64,000 bases of DNA from Bacteroidota bacterium (lineage in GTDB: Bacteria > Bacteroidota > Bacteroidia > Bacteroidales > F082). Location of the stretch: assembly GCA_014382445.1 (NCBI GenBank), contig JACNJS010000035.1, positions 1 through 64,000 on the forward strand, in the 5' to 3' direction. Below the pieces are notes generated by a model, which worked only from the letters and a program-made list of their open reading frames with translations, searched no databases and was not told the origin of the DNA. The position numbers and the translations under genes were made by a program. Positions 37,701-47,097 of the stretch are shown piece after piece (position 1 is the first letter of the stretch; each line of letters starts with the position of its first letter).

Positions 37701-40700
37701 TATTCTTCTTTTATCGGAATATCAATGGTTTTTTGGCCCTTGTTTAGTGTAATCCATTTTCGTTCAACAATATCCTCACCGTTAACAATTTCATACATTA
37801 GTTTTGATTTGCTGGCCGCTGAACCAACAACTAATTTAATGATTTCCCCTGGCTCAGCTTCTGTTTCTGATAAAGCATACCAGTTAATCATATTTCCCGG
37901 GAGTTTTTTTCCTGATGAAGAAAACAATGTAAAGAAATGCTTGTTTTCAACCGGATCGCCAAAATCATCGATACCCTCTGCAACAATCATGTATTCTCCT
38001 GGTATTAATCCACTAAAAAGTGACGCCGGAAGAGCGATTTTCCCATTAATAGACAGTTGCTCAGCTGATATTTTAATCTTTTCCCAGGTATGCGGGTCAT
38101 CTTCATTTTTATAGATGGCATGTGGAAAATCCTGTTTAAACTCTGGCTCAGGAATTATATACAGATCGGGGAGTGCCCATTCTCTTTTATTTAATAATCG
38201 CACGGGAGGCGTAAGCTGATAAAGTGATATTGTTGCGTTAAAGCCAATAGCTGTTCCATTTATGTTAGTAGAAGTAATAGTCTGATTATTAAGATTGTTT
38301 ATTTCAACAACATCAGGTATTTCAAATGTAAGGCTAACAGATTTATTGCCAATTTTAACATTTGTACTTCCCGATTGTACCTCACCTGTAATATCAGTTA
38401 CTTCGGCACTGATAAGGTAATTAAAAACAGGCTGTTTCATTGCAGGTATGCTATTATCGGGCATGGCTTCAAACAGAAATTCAAAAGTCCCTTCAGAAGC
38501 AGTTATAAGGTTACCGTTTGTAATTTCGATTTCACGACCGAATATGTTAGGAGGATACCATCCTTTGTCTCTGAAGTGTGGTCCCGGAAATACTGCCCTG
38601 CGAACTACCCTATATTTTACATTTGCGCCATCAACCACACTGCCGGCATAACTTATTGCGTTTCCGGTTATTTTAACTTTTTCACCCAATTTTGGTTGGC
38701 CTCTTAGGCTATCAAAAATTACTTCAAAAGTAGGCAGCTTATAGTTTTCAACTATAAATGAAACATTTCCGGTACTGCTTTTAATTGTCATTTGACCGTT
38801 CAATCCACCCGTTGGAATAATAAACGAACCATTAAATGAGCCATTATTGTTCGTTTTAAATCCGGTAGTTTTAATTCTTTTTCTGCTGGCGTTAATAAAT
38901 TCGAGCTCGGTATTGTAATTACCAATTAACTTAACTTCATCGCCTAACTTTTCAATTACAATTCCCTTAAAATAAACTGTTTGTCCGGGTTGGTAAACAG
39001 ACCTATCGGTAAATAAGTATGTTTTTACACTCGGTTTAAGATCGTTCTTCTGCTTATAAAAAGTCAGGTAATTTTCTGAAAAAAGTTGATTACCGTCTTT
39101 TTCAAACATAAACAAATATGTACCATAATTATTATTATTAAGTGATTCGATTTTACCATAACCATATTTATCAGAAGTAAGTTTGCCTGCCTCATTAATA
39201 GTATATGTTCGGCTACGGTTATCGTATTGCCGCTTATACATGGTTATATTCACATCCCCGATGCTTTTGCCTGTTTCGCGGTTTATTGTAAACATATCGG
39301 TATAACCACCAGCTTTATTTGCGCTGGTAATATAGCTTAAGCTGGTAATCCAGATTGGCTTGAATTTGATGTATTGTGTCGTACTGAACAGGGAGTCGTT
39401 AGAAGCAAAAATTATATAATATCCATGAGATAGTTCAGGGATTTTTATCTCAACACTATGCATTCGGTGATCATTGGTTTCCGGCAATTCCTGTTTCCAT
39501 GATACTACTACTTCTTGTTTTAGCTCATTTAGCAGATAGGTTTTTCTGTCCTCCTTTTTTGCATTTTGCAAGGGGTCGCCAATAACAATCTTAAAATACA
39601 ATGTATTAACATTTTTAAACCGCACTAATGATAAAATTGGCATGTCGGGCATTTCAGCAACTGGTATATCAAACCCAAAGTCAATTTGATTTATTCTTTC
39701 AATCAGGTTGCGACAATTATCAGAACCGTTAACTTCTGGAAATGCTTTTAAAACCGTTTTGCAAATACTGTCAGCTTTTAACAGATGAAATCTGTTGTGC
39801 TCATCAAAACACGGAAAATAATCACTACCTGTAATAAAGTATTGATTTGCCAGCTTAAAAGCGATGACTGCATAAACAGGATGATTTTTGAATTTGTTGG
39901 ATAGTAGGGTTAAAGCTTCTGTGTATACTTTTTCAATATCAGCAGATTGAGCTGAGTTTTGATAAGCGTATTGTAGTCGTCTTAAGTCGAGATCAACAAG
40001 AGCTTCAGTGTTGTTTTGCTTTATATGGAGTGCCAATAATCTTTGAAACAGCCTTAATGCTTTGGTTTTAGACGACTTCTCAGGATTAATTTTAAGATTA
40101 ATATACTCTGAAACTGGTTTAAAATAATTGATGTTATTTGTTTGTAATGAGCTGCCAATTTGTGTAAGCTCAACATCAGCCGATGTAAAATAGCTTAATG
40201 CACGATTGGCAAGCAAATCGAATAGAGAAGGCCACAGGGTGAAGTTTGACGAATCGGCCTGTAATAGAATTATGTTGTAATCGTTAAGTGGTATTTCCGA
40301 CAGGCTTTTTTCATTTTCTAAAGATGCCGTATAATGATCGGTAATTACCTGATTTAGCTTAACAGCATCCCAGGTATTAATATCGTTATCATCATTTTCT
40401 GATTTTGATTGTCGTTCGTTAATTTTCCATCTGTTTGCATTGTAATATGCCTGATAAAGCTCGGCTATAAGCGATTGCAAAATTTGTTTTTCAGGTACAG
40501 ATGCACTTGCAAGTTCGTTTTGGAAAGTAGTAATTGAGTTTATTATATAATCTTCTTCGAAGCTACTTTGAAGACTAATTCTGTATATTAGCGATTTAAT
40601 TATCTGAGGGGAATTGTCTTCTGCCTTGGCGCTTTTGTATATTTCATCAACAATTTTTAATGCCGATTTAGGTTGTCCGGTTTTAACATAAGCATCAGTT

Positions 40701-40813
40701 GATTGCCATTGTTTGTTGTAATCTTTCTTATCCAGCCTGGTTTGAAAGCTGCTGATTAGAAGTATGGTGAAAAAAATGGCGAGATAGTTTGTCGTTGTTT
40801 TTATAGTATTCAT
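34766..40813 (-). CDS. Alpha-2-macroglobulin-family protein without thioester
   Basis: This 2015-residue protein begins with a signal peptide and an alpha-helical region (about 30-380) that could be a TPR-like adaptor. Macroglobulin domains follow: MG2-type DRSVYQPGQTVYFKG (about 600), several beta-sandwich repeats, and the A2M signature YPNLKTDSLG with TPDALTEWKVM (about 1240). In thioester members a CxEQ would lie near 1460, but here the site reads SEPKNKSTMAFFSSYYAN, with neither Cys nor Gln. The toroid domain after it is present. Bacterial homologues trap or restrain invading proteases in the envelope; without a thioester it would have to act by a non-covalent, shape-changing route. No penicillin-binding protein 1c gene lies next to it. 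Confidence 0.88.
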   Translation of the reverse strand: MNTIKTTTNYLAIFFTILLISSFQTRLDKKDYNKQWQSTDAYVKTGQPKSALKIVDEIYKSAKAEDNSPQIIKSLIYRISLQSSFEEDYIINSITTFQNELASASVPEKQILQSLIAELYQAYYNANRWKINERQSKSENDDNDINTWDAVKLNQVITDHYTASLENEKSLSEIPLNDYNIILLQADSSNFTLWPSLFDLLANRALSYFTSADVELTQIGSSLQTNNINYFKPVSEYINLKINPEKSSKTKALRLFQRLLALHIKQNNTEALVDLDLRRLQYAYQNSAQSADIEKVYTEALTLLSNKFKNHPVYAVIAFKLANQYFITGSDYFPCFDEHNRFHLLKADSICKTVLKAFPEVNGSDNCRNLIERINQIDFGFDIPVAEMPDMPILSLVRFKNVNTLYFKIVIGDPLQNAKKEDRKTYLLNELKQEVVVSWKQELPETNDHRMHSVEIKIPELSHGYYIIFASNDSLFSTTQYIKFKPIWITSLSYITSANKAGGYTDMFTINRETGKSIGDVNITMYKRQYDNRSRTYTINEAGKLTSDKYGYGKIESLNNNNYGTYLFMFEKDGNQLFSENYLTFYKQKNDLKPSVKTYLFTDRSVYQPGQTVYFKGIVIEKLGDEVKLIGNYNTELEFINASRKRIKTTGFKTNNNGSFNGSFIIPTGGLNGQMTIKSSTGNVSFIVENYKLPTFEVIFDSLRGQPKLGEKVKITGNAISYAGSVVDGANVKYRVVRRAVFPGPHFRDKGWYPPNIFGREIEITNGNLITASEGTFEFLFEAMPDNSIPAMKQPVFNYLISAEVTDITGEVQSGSTNVKIGNKSVSLTFEIPDVVEINNLNNQTITSTNINGTAIGFNATISLYQLTPPVRLLNKREWALPDLYIIPEPEFKQDFPHAIYKNEDDPHTWEKIKISAEQLSINGKIALPASLFSGLIPGEYMIVAEGIDDFGDPVENKHFFTLFSSSGKKLPGNMINWYALSETEAEPGEIIKLVVGSAASKSKLMYEIVNGEDIVERKWITLNKGQKTIDIPIKEEYRGNFSINLAMVKLNRLYSNQLNVTVPFSNKELDIDLETFRSHLTPGAKEEWKVTISGNNGQKLAAELLAGMYDAALDVFRQNNWQMSLYHNKRQSARWQSNQFNTSFSSTLTEPELIYYKVARIEYPSVNWFGYQFIGNNYIIHSELVGGYRKSAVADDSFILNEEESANADGGEVVNEDVTNESDAKKQSKVIPLRKNFNETAFFYPNLKTDSLGNAVFKFTTPDALTEWKVMMLAYTSDLKVGSFERKIKSQKELMIIPNLPRFVRQGDTLLFTAKVINFTDKEISITAQIEFFDAITLEPLLIFIDGNKIITQTINPKQSGSVSWGISIPDDVSMIAYRITASSGSFSDGEERMFPVLTNRMLVTNTMPLNVSALSTENFTFDGLSELDKQKSSLKNYRYTIEFTSNPAWYAIQALPYLSEPKNKSTMAFFSSYYANALSAFIVNSNPKIKSVFESWKHITPNAFLSNLEKNESLKNTILSSTPWVLDAEDETEQKRRISMLFDVTRMADEKDNILNKLQKAQLNSGAWPWFEGMQEDRHTTQTIVLGIAKLHHKGVLNISSDNLRLQMVRQAVAWLDAKIADDFIDIKKKKGTSIYNYHIRSSQTQYLYLRALLIDIIPLPEKSKDAFEYYVGQMKKYWLNQSNLLQGMIAISLNKFGYRNESEAIIRSLKERSIYNKEMGMYWRQDAGWNWYEAPVETQAMMIETMAELDNNPTIIEQLKICLLKQKQTQHWNTSSATAEAVFALLMYGNNDLDNNNLVNLTVGNQTIDIKGNPDITAEAGTGYFSTSWTGGEISNELSNILVTNPNNNIAWGAAYWQYFEDMDKIKSHDSPLSITKKLFVEKLTNEGPVLDALEPNQTLSTGDKIVVMLTIVSDRTMEYIHLKDMRATTFEPVTSTSGYSYNGGLWYYKNISDVSIDFFIRYLNKGTYILEYPLYVTQKGDFTNGIATIQSMYAPEFAAHSEGLRVKVGEE

Positions 40814-41039
40814 TTTTTGAGATTATTTGTTGTTAATTTTTTATTTACTATTGTCATCGAACCCTTATGAACAGGCTATTACGTAGGCGGTGAGAAATCT
40901 CTCCGTCAAGTGGTTGGCTCAGGAGATTTCTCACTGTGGTCGAAATAACAGCCCATATATTTTCATATCAATTTATTCCCAATCTGAATCCTAAAAACTA
41001 CAAATATAATGCCTTAATCATGATGTTAAAAAAATAACT
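40814..41039. other. Intergenic region with a palindromic repeat between a2m and the metH leader
   Basis: It holds the hairpin at 40890-40934 and otherwise no gene. The region between 40946 and 41039 is AT-rich and probably carries the upstream part of the metH promoter. Confidence 0.4.
40890..40934. repeat. Hairpin related to the GAGAAATC/GATTTCTC element family
   Basis: GTGAGAAATCTCTCC (40890-40904) pairs with GGAGATTTCTCAC (40922-40934), followed by GTCGAAATAACA, a variant of the TCGAAATGACA end found at 7615-7626. It is a decayed member of the same repeat family. Confidence 0.5.
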
Positions 41040-41047
41040 TATATTTG
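41040..41047 (+). promoter_or_regulatory. -7 promoter element TATATTTG for the metH transcript
   Basis: TATATTTG fits TAnnTTTG and lies about 45 bases before the SAM riboswitch, which would place the whole aptamer in the leader. No clear TTTG at -33. Confidence 0.4.
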
Positions 41048-41093
41048 CTGTGTAATTCAAATCCTCATGCATGGTTATTGCATACACGGGGCG

Positions 41094-41215
41094 TTTTGAT
41101 TTATAAAGAAGGGTGGAGAGATTAGGCTCCGCGAAGCCCTGGCAACCTTCTGCCTAAGGCAGAAAAGGTGCCAATACCTAACCTTCGCCACGGCGTGGGA
41201 AATGATAAGTTAAAA
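41094..41215 (+). ncRNA. SAM-I (S-box) riboswitch before metH
   Basis: The order of conserved pieces is that of the S-box: GGGTGGAGAGATTAGGCTCC, GAAGCCCTGGCAACC (the central GGCAACC), a variable P3 hairpin (TTCTGCCTAAGGCAGAA), GGTGCCAATACC, a P4 hairpin (TTCGCCACGGCGTGG) and the closing GAAATGATAAGTT, which pairs with TTTTGATTTAT at the 5' side. It senses S-adenosylmethionine. I see no U-tailed terminator between it and the ATG at 41292, so control of translation or a Rho-dependent route is more likely than intrinsic termination. Confidence 0.88.
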
Positions 41216-41291
41216 ATGCAGTGTCATAAAAATCTTTACTTTTATAGAATCTGCGTATTTTGTTGACATGCTTAATATGTAATTTAGATTA

Positions 41292-44200
41292 ATGATGAAG
41301 CCCGATATTAAAAAAGAACTCCAACAAAGAATCCTTGTTCTAGATGGTGCAATGGGAACCATGATTCAGAGATGCAATCTGTTTGAGGAGGATTATTGTG
41401 GTGAAAAATTTAAGTACTCTGTGATTCCTCAAAAAGGCAATAACGACCTGTTAAACATTACGAAGCCTGATATTATTAAAAACATACACGAAGAATATTT
41501 AAAAGCCGGTGCTGATATTATTGAAACAAATACTTTTAATGGAACCCGAATTTCCCAAGGCGATTATGGCCTCGAAAAATATGTTTATGATATTAATTTC
41601 AATGCTGCTCAAATAGCTAAACAGGCCGCTGATAAGTTTACTGATCTAACGCCTGACAAACCACGATGGGTTGCTGGAGCAATGGGGCCAACAAACAAAA
41701 CCGCCTCCATGTCGCCTAAGGTTACCGACCCCGGTTACCGAAATGTTACTTTTGATGAACTTCGTGATAATTATTACGAACAAGCATCGGCACTTATTGA
41801 TGGCGGAGTTGATATTCTGCTGGTAGAAACGATCTTCGATACTCTTAATGCCAAAGCTGCCCTTTTTGGTATTAATATGCTAATGGAAGAAAAAGGACAG
41901 CGTATACCTGTAATGATTTCCGGAACCATTGCTGATGCAAGCGGACGAACCCTATCAGGACAAACCCTTGAAGCATTTTTTAATTCTGTTTCACACATCG
42001 ACATGTTAAGTATTGGGTTAAATTGCTCATTGGGTGCCGAACAAATACGTCCCCATCTTGCCGAATTATCTAAAATTGCCCCCTACAACGTAAGTGTTTA
42101 TCCAAATGCAGGCTTACCAAATCAATTTGGTGAGTATGACGAAACTCCTGAGCAAATGGGAGCTCACATTCAGGATTTTCTTGATAACAACTTCTGTAAT
42201 ATTGTTGGCGGATGTTGCGGTACAACTCCTGACCACATCAAAGTTATTGCTAACATAGCTCAAAAACACAATACCCGTCTTATTCCCCATAAGGTTCATA
42301 TAACTGAAATTAGCGGACTTGAGCCTGTTAAAATCAGTCGTTTGGTGAACTTTGTAAATATCGGTGAAAGAACAAATGTTAGTGGATCAAGGAAATTTGC
42401 CCGATTAATTCGAGAAAAAAAATATGAAGAAGCTTTAACTGTTGCCCGTCATCAGGTAGAGGCTGGTGCTCAGATACTGGACGTTAGTATGGACGATGGC
42501 ATGTTGGATGCAAAAAATGAGATGGTTACTTTTTTAAACTATCTGGCCTCTGACCCTGACGTGTCACGCTTACCAATTATGATTGATTCATCAAAATGGG
42601 AGGTTATTGAAGCAGGGTTAAAATGTATCCAGGGCAAGGGAATCGTAAATTCAATAAGTCTTAAAAACGGTGAGAAAGAATTTTTGGAACAAGCCCATCT
42701 TGTAAAAAATTATGGTGCGGCAGTAGTTGTAATGGCTTTCGATGAAGAAGGCCAGGCAGCAAACTACGAAAGAAAAATTGCCATTTGCCAAAGGGCATAT
42801 AACCTACTTGCAGCTGATGGTTTCCCGCCTGAAGATATTATTTTCGATCCAAATATCCTTGCCATTGGTACGGGCATTGTTGAACATAACAACTACGCAG
42901 TTGATTATATTAACGCCATAAAGTGGATAAAGAAAAGCCTTCCATATGTAAAAACCAGTGGTGGCGTTAGCAATCTGTCGTTTTCATTTCAAGGTAATAA
43001 TATAGTTCGCGAAGCAATTAACTCGGTTTTTCTTTTTCATGCAATTGATGCCGGAATGGATATGGGAATTGTTAACCCCGGAATGCTTCAGATTTATGAT
43101 GAAATACCAAATGATCTTCGCACACTCGTTGAAGATGTGGTACTGAATAGAAGAAAGGATGCAACAGAGAGGCTTCTTGTTTATGCTGAGAAAATTAAGG
43201 ATGATGGACAGGTAGTTAATGTTATTGCAGAAAAATGGCGTGATCAACCTGTAGAGAAACGCCTTGAACATGCCTTAATTAAGGGTATTACCGAATTCAT
43301 TGAACAGGATGTTGAAGAAGCCCGCAAACAGATGCCCCGGGCTCTTGATGTCATTGAAATATCATTGATGAACGGGATGAACATTGTTGGCGACCTTTTT
43401 GGTTCGGGGAAAATGTTTCTTCCCCAGGTAGTGAAAAGCGCGCGTGTTATGAAGCAGGCAGTTGCTTATTTGTTGCCGTTTATTGAGCTTGAAAACGATG
43501 GTAAACAGGTAAGTAACGGTAAGATTGTACTTGCAACGGTTAAAGGCGATGTTCACGATATCGGCAAGAACATAGTTGGCGTTGTCCTTTCCTGTAATAA
43601 CTATGAGGTAATCGACCTTGGTGTAATGGTTCCTGCAGAAACAATCCTCGATGTTGTTCAAAAGGAAAATGCAGATTTGCTTGGAGTAAGCGGTTTAATA
43701 ACACCTTCGTTGGAAGAAATGGTTCATATTGCCTGTGAACTTGAAAGAAAAAAAATGAGTATCCCTTTGCTGATTGGTGGTGCTACTACATCAGCAATAC
43801 ATACAGCGGTTAAAATATCTCCGCACTACTCCCATCCGGTAATACATGTGCGCGATGCCTCAAAAGTAATAGGTGTTGCCGGAAAGTTGTTGGCCACAAA
43901 TGAAAAAAATTCATTTATTGATGACACAAATAAAGAATATACCAGGCTACGTGATAAACATGCTGCCAATATTGTTAGCAAAGAATATATAAGTCTTAAA
44001 AAAGCACAGCAAAATAAATTTCTTCCCGACTGGGATAGCTTTAAAACTGTGAGCCCTGCATTAATCGGCACAAAAGTTTTCGATAATATTGAACTAGGTG
44101 AAGTAAGAAAATATATCGACTGGACATTCTTCTTTCATGCATGGAAGTTAAATGGGAAATTTCCATCGATTCTAAAGGATCCTGTTAAAGGAGAGGAAGC

Positions 44201-44948
44201 ACAAAAACTCTATGATGATGCTAAAAATATGCTCGAACTCATCATTAGTGAAAAATGGCTTGAGGCAAAAGCTGTAATTGGTTTGTTTCCAGCATATTCA
44301 ATTGGTGATAGTGTAGTTGTATCCGGTTCTGATAATAATGAACTCACTACTTTTCATTTCCTGAGAAATCAGGAGAAAAAACCAGAGAATATCCCAAATT
44401 TATGTTTGTGTGACTTTATTAAACCAAAATCAGATACTGGTACAGATTATATTGGAGGGTTTGTTGTAACAGCAGGAATTGGAATTGAACAACATTTGAA
44501 ACGGTTCATTGACGCAAATGATGATTACAGTGCAATTATGCTAAAAGTATTAGCCGACCGTCTTGCTGAGGCAGCAACAGAATTTATTCACAGTAAAGTA
44601 AGGAATGAATATTGGGCTTATGCCGCTGGTGAGAATATAAGTATTGAAGATAGTATAAGGGAGAAGTACAAAGGAATCAGGCCTGCTCCCGGTTATCCTG
44701 CATGTCCTGAACATTCAGAAAAAGATACTTTATTTAAACTGCTTAATGCCCATGTGGCAACAGGAGTAAGCCTTACAGAAAATTTTGCAATGTATCCAGC
44801 AGCTTCCGTAAGTGGTTTTTATTTCTCCCATCCTGATTCGCAATATTTCAACCTTGGGAAATTACTGCCCGATCAAATACAGGATTACGCAAAACGAAAA
44901 AACATGAGTACAGAACAAATAAAGAAATTATTACCAATGAATATTTAA
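41292..44948 (+). CDS. metH: Cobalamin-dependent methionine synthase
   Basis: All four modules are present in 1218 residues: the homocysteine domain with its zinc cysteines ([17 protein letters not shown]), the methyltetrahydrofolate domain ([16 protein letters not shown] onwards), the cobalamin domain with the axial ligand H755 in GDVHDIGKN, and the C-terminal reactivation domain ([15 protein letters not shown]). It transfers a methyl group from methyltetrahydrofolate to homocysteine using B12. The SAM-I riboswitch upstream gives end-product control, and metF 154 bases downstream supplies its methyl donor. Confidence 0.97.
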   Translation: MMKPDIKKELQQRILVLDGAMGTMIQRCNLFEEDYCGEKFKYSVIPQKGNNDLLNITKPDIIKNIHEEYLKAGADIIETNTFNGTRISQGDYGLEKYVYDINFNAAQIAKQAADKFTDLTPDKPRWVAGAMGPTNKTASMSPKVTDPGYRNVTFDELRDNYYEQASALIDGGVDILLVETIFDTLNAKAALFGINMLMEEKGQRIPVMISGTIADASGRTLSGQTLEAFFNSVSHIDMLSIGLNCSLGAEQIRPHLAELSKIAPYNVSVYPNAGLPNQFGEYDETPEQMGAHIQDFLDNNFCNIVGGCCGTTPDHIKVIANIAQKHNTRLIPHKVHITEISGLEPVKISRLVNFVNIGERTNVSGSRKFARLIREKKYEEALTVARHQVEAGAQILDVSMDDGMLDAKNEMVTFLNYLASDPDVSRLPIMIDSSKWEVIEAGLKCIQGKGIVNSISLKNGEKEFLEQAHLVKNYGAAVVVMAFDEEGQAANYERKIAICQRAYNLLAADGFPPEDIIFDPNILAIGTGIVEHNNYAVDYINAIKWIKKSLPYVKTSGGVSNLSFSFQGNNIVREAINSVFLFHAIDAGMDMGIVNPGMLQIYDEIPNDLRTLVEDVVLNRRKDATERLLVYAEKIKDDGQVVNVIAEKWRDQPVEKRLEHALIKGITEFIEQDVEEARKQMPRALDVIEISLMNGMNIVGDLFGSGKMFLPQVVKSARVMKQAVAYLLPFIELENDGKQVSNGKIVLATVKGDVHDIGKNIVGVVLSCNNYEVIDLGVMVPAETILDVVQKENADLLGVSGLITPSLEEMVHIACELERKKMSIPLLIGGATTSAIHTAVKISPHYSHPVIHVRDASKVIGVAGKLLATNEKNSFIDDTNKEYTRLRDKHAANIVSKEYISLKKAQQNKFLPDWDSFKTVSPALIGTKVFDNIELGEVRKYIDWTFFFHAWKLNGKFPSILKDPVKGEEAQKLYDDAKNMLELIISEKWLEAKAVIGLFPAYSIGDSVVVSGSDNNELTTFHFLRNQEKKPENIPNLCLCDFIKPKSDTGTDYIGGFVVTAGIGIEQHLKRFIDANDDYSAIMLKVLADRLAEAATEFIHSKVRNEYWAYAAGENISIEDSIREKYKGIRPAPGYPACPEHSEKDTLFKLLNAHVATGVSLTENFAMYPAASVSGFYFSHPDSQYFNLGKLLPDQIQDYAKRKNMSTEQIKKLLPMNI

Positions 44949-44967
44949 TGACTCGCAAGATTAGTTT

Positions 44968-45043
44968 TGTCATTCTGAGTGCAATGAAGAATCTCAAACA
45001 AGTTAATAGCACTTTGGAGATTCTTCGCTTTGCTCCTTGACAG
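44968..45043. repeat. Palindromic intergenic repeat, GTCATTCTGAG...GAAGAATCTC type
   Basis: GTCATTCTGAGTGCAATGAAG and AATCTC on the left pair imperfectly with GGAGATTCTTCGCTTTGCTCC and TTGAC on the right. It lies between metH and metF. Short pieces with GAAGAATCTC also occur near 12571 and 34687, so this is a second repeat family distinct from the TCGAAATGACA type. Confidence 0.6.
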
Positions 45044-45102
45044 ACGTTTAGCACCACTGACTGTCGTTAGGCATGTTTGCGAGAAAAAACTAACATCACA
45101 CT

Positions 45103-46062
45103 ATGGAAAAAACAGTAGTACAACACATAGCAGACTCAAAAAAAACCTTGTTTTCGTTTGAGTTATTACCGCCATTAAAAGGGCATGATTTCGAATCAAC
45201 GCAACTTGCCATCGACCCGCTTCTGGAATTTAATCCTTCATTCATAAATATTACTTATCACCAGGAAGAGGTAGTATATGAAAACGCCGGAAATGGGTTA
45301 ATGCGTAAACATACTGTGCGCAAGAGGCCAGGAACTGTTGGAATTACAGCTGCAATTAAATACAGGTATGGTATTAATGTGGTCCCACATATTATTTGCG
45401 GAGGTTTTACTAAAGAAGATACGGAAAATGCACTTATTGACCTTCAGTTTCTCGGTATAAACAATATATTGGTTATAAGAGGCGATCCTCAGCCCGGCAC
45501 AAGAGTTTTTACACCGGAGCCGGAAGGTTATGAACACGCGCTTGAGTTAATTGAACAAATAATAAATCTCAATAAGGGGATCTATCTGGATGATAAGCTT
45601 GAAAACACACGGTCGATGGACTTTTGCATTGGTATTGCAGGATACCCCGAAAAGCATAGCGAATCTCCAAATATGGATAGCGATCTGTTTTTCTTAAAAA
45701 AGAAAATTGATGCAGGTGCTTCTTATATAGTTACTCAAATGTTTTTTGATAACAAAAAGTATTTCGACTTTGTGAAACTATGCAGAGCCAAAGGAATTAC
45801 GGTTCCGATCATTCCCGGATTGAAACCGATGGCTACCAAACAGAATCTTATAAACATACCTAAAACCTTTAATGTTGATCTGCCTGTTAACCTTGTAAAG
45901 GAAGTGCTTAAGTGTAAAGATAATACTCAAGTAAGGCAGGTAGGAGTGGAGTGGGCTATTCAACAGTCGAAAGAGCTGTTGGACTTTGGTGTACCCGTAC
46001 TACATTATTACACCATGGGGAAATCAGATAATATCCAGAAAATTGCGAAGGGTGTATTTTAG
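45103..46062 (+). CDS. metF: Methylenetetrahydrofolate reductase
   Basis: The 319 residues show the MetF TIM-barrel pattern: FSFELLPPLKG at the start with the catalytic Glu, ITYHQEEV, HIICGGFTKED, ILVIRGDPQPG, ASYIVTQMFFDN and PIIPGLKPM. It reduces 5,10-methylenetetrahydrofolate to the 5-methyl form used by MetH. The gene follows metH on the same strand and is probably under the same SAM-dependent control, unless the repeat between them stops transcription. Confidence 0.96.
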   Translation: MEKTVVQHIADSKKTLFSFELLPPLKGHDFESTQLAIDPLLEFNPSFINITYHQEEVVYENAGNGLMRKHTVRKRPGTVGITAAIKYRYGINVVPHIICGGFTKEDTENALIDLQFLGINNILVIRGDPQPGTRVFTPEPEGYEHALELIEQIINLNKGIYLDDKLENTRSMDFCIGIAGYPEKHSESPNMDSDLFFLKKKIDAGASYIVTQMFFDNKKYFDFVKLCRAKGITVPIIPGLKPMATKQNLINIPKTFNVDLPVNLVKEVLKCKDNTQVRQVGVEWAIQQSKELLDFGVPVLHYYTMGKSDNIQKIAKGVF

Positions 46063-46230
46063 GGTAGGAATGTAGAGATAACCAATAACATACATTGTAA
46101 CATAATCAAGCGCATTTGTAAGCGTTTTAAAATAAAATGTATTTTTAATGGTATTATCTGCCTTGTAAGCACTTCGCATTTCAAACTAATAACGCATAAA
46201 TTTGCGATTACAACCGAAATAATAATAAAA

Positions 46231-47097
46231 TTAGTAACCATAAATAGTTTTTCCCTGTTCTGCCAATGTTTTCAACTCATTAAAAAGCAAAACAGGATTT
46301 GTCGTAAAATAGTTAACCCCTTTATAGGAAAATGAATTACATATATCCTTACGGATATGCTTTTTAAAAAATGCAGTAGTGTCTCGGTTTTGAATGTTTT
46401 TGTGTGGTACTAATGTGGTTAATTCACGACGGTTTTTATCGCCATCAATTACAATACCTGAGACCGCTTCATCTGAAAGTGTTTGCAATGGAAATTTATT
46501 CTTTAATGAATCTTCAACAACATGAACGAAGGAGAGGCTTACTACTTTTTCACCCAGACCAATAATCCGGCTATTATATTGCATTATTTTGTACATAGGG
46601 CTTTTCTCCCCATTTGGATAAATATCTAGTTGGTGTTCATCAATAAGTTCATGCGCTAATGCACCAATAGCAACAATAGAGGTAGTTGGGTGAAGGCTTC
46701 TAACTGCATTTTTATGTCTTCGGGCAAGTTCGGGTAATAACCCCATTGTTGTTGGCGACCTTCTAACATTAAAAACAGCATCAGGTTGATTCAAATAATC
46801 TTCAGCACGACCCTGGTAATGCCAACAGGGGAAAACCAGTGTGCCTTCCGCTCCAACAAAGTCTAATAAAAGCACCAACAACCTGTAAGGTGAAAAATCC
46901 AGATTCAATTTGTCAATTGAACTATGAACATACACCACCATTCCTTTTTCAATCCCTAACTTATCGCTAAGCACTTTTTTAAAGTTTTGCTCACTTAGGG
47001 GAGGAAACAAGAGTTGATTTATGCGGTAATATAAATTACGTATTTTTTTGAAATAGCTTTCAGGTAGCAGGCGATATATAACATCAGCAAAGCTCAT
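46231..47097 (-). CDS. AAC(3)-fold acetyltransferase
   Basis: The family pattern of aminoglycoside 3-N-acetyltransferase-like enzymes is clear: VYVHSSIDKL, LLDFVGAEGTLVFPCW, FNVRRSPTTMGLLPELAR, RSLHPTTSIVAIGA, GEKSPMYKI, IIGLGEKV and SFVHVVED. Many such proteins in polysaccharide loci acylate sugars and have nothing to do with drugs. This is the last gene of the FkbH-ACP operon and overlaps the deacetylase-like gene by four bases, so a role in transferring an acyl group to a glycan amine or hydroxyl is the best reading. Activity on antibiotics is not implied. Confidence 0.82.
   Translation of the reverse strand: MSFADVIYRLLPESYFKKIRNLYYRINQLLFPPLSEQNFKKVLSDKLGIEKGMVVYVHSSIDKLNLDFSPYRLLVLLLDFVGAEGTLVFPCWHYQGRAEDYLNQPDAVFNVRRSPTTMGLLPELARRHKNAVRSLHPTTSIVAIGALAHELIDEHQLDIYPNGEKSPMYKIMQYNSRIIGLGEKVVSLSFVHVVEDSLKNKFPLQTLSDEAVSGIVIDGDKNRRELTTLVPHKNIQNRDTTAFFKKHIRKDICNSFSYKGVNYFTTNPVLLFNELKTLAEQGKTIYGY

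Noticed and set aside
46231-47097. AAC(3)-fold protein as an aminoglycoside resistance gene
   Set aside because: It is locked in an operon with FkbH, ACP and NodB-type genes, and many family members act on sugars.
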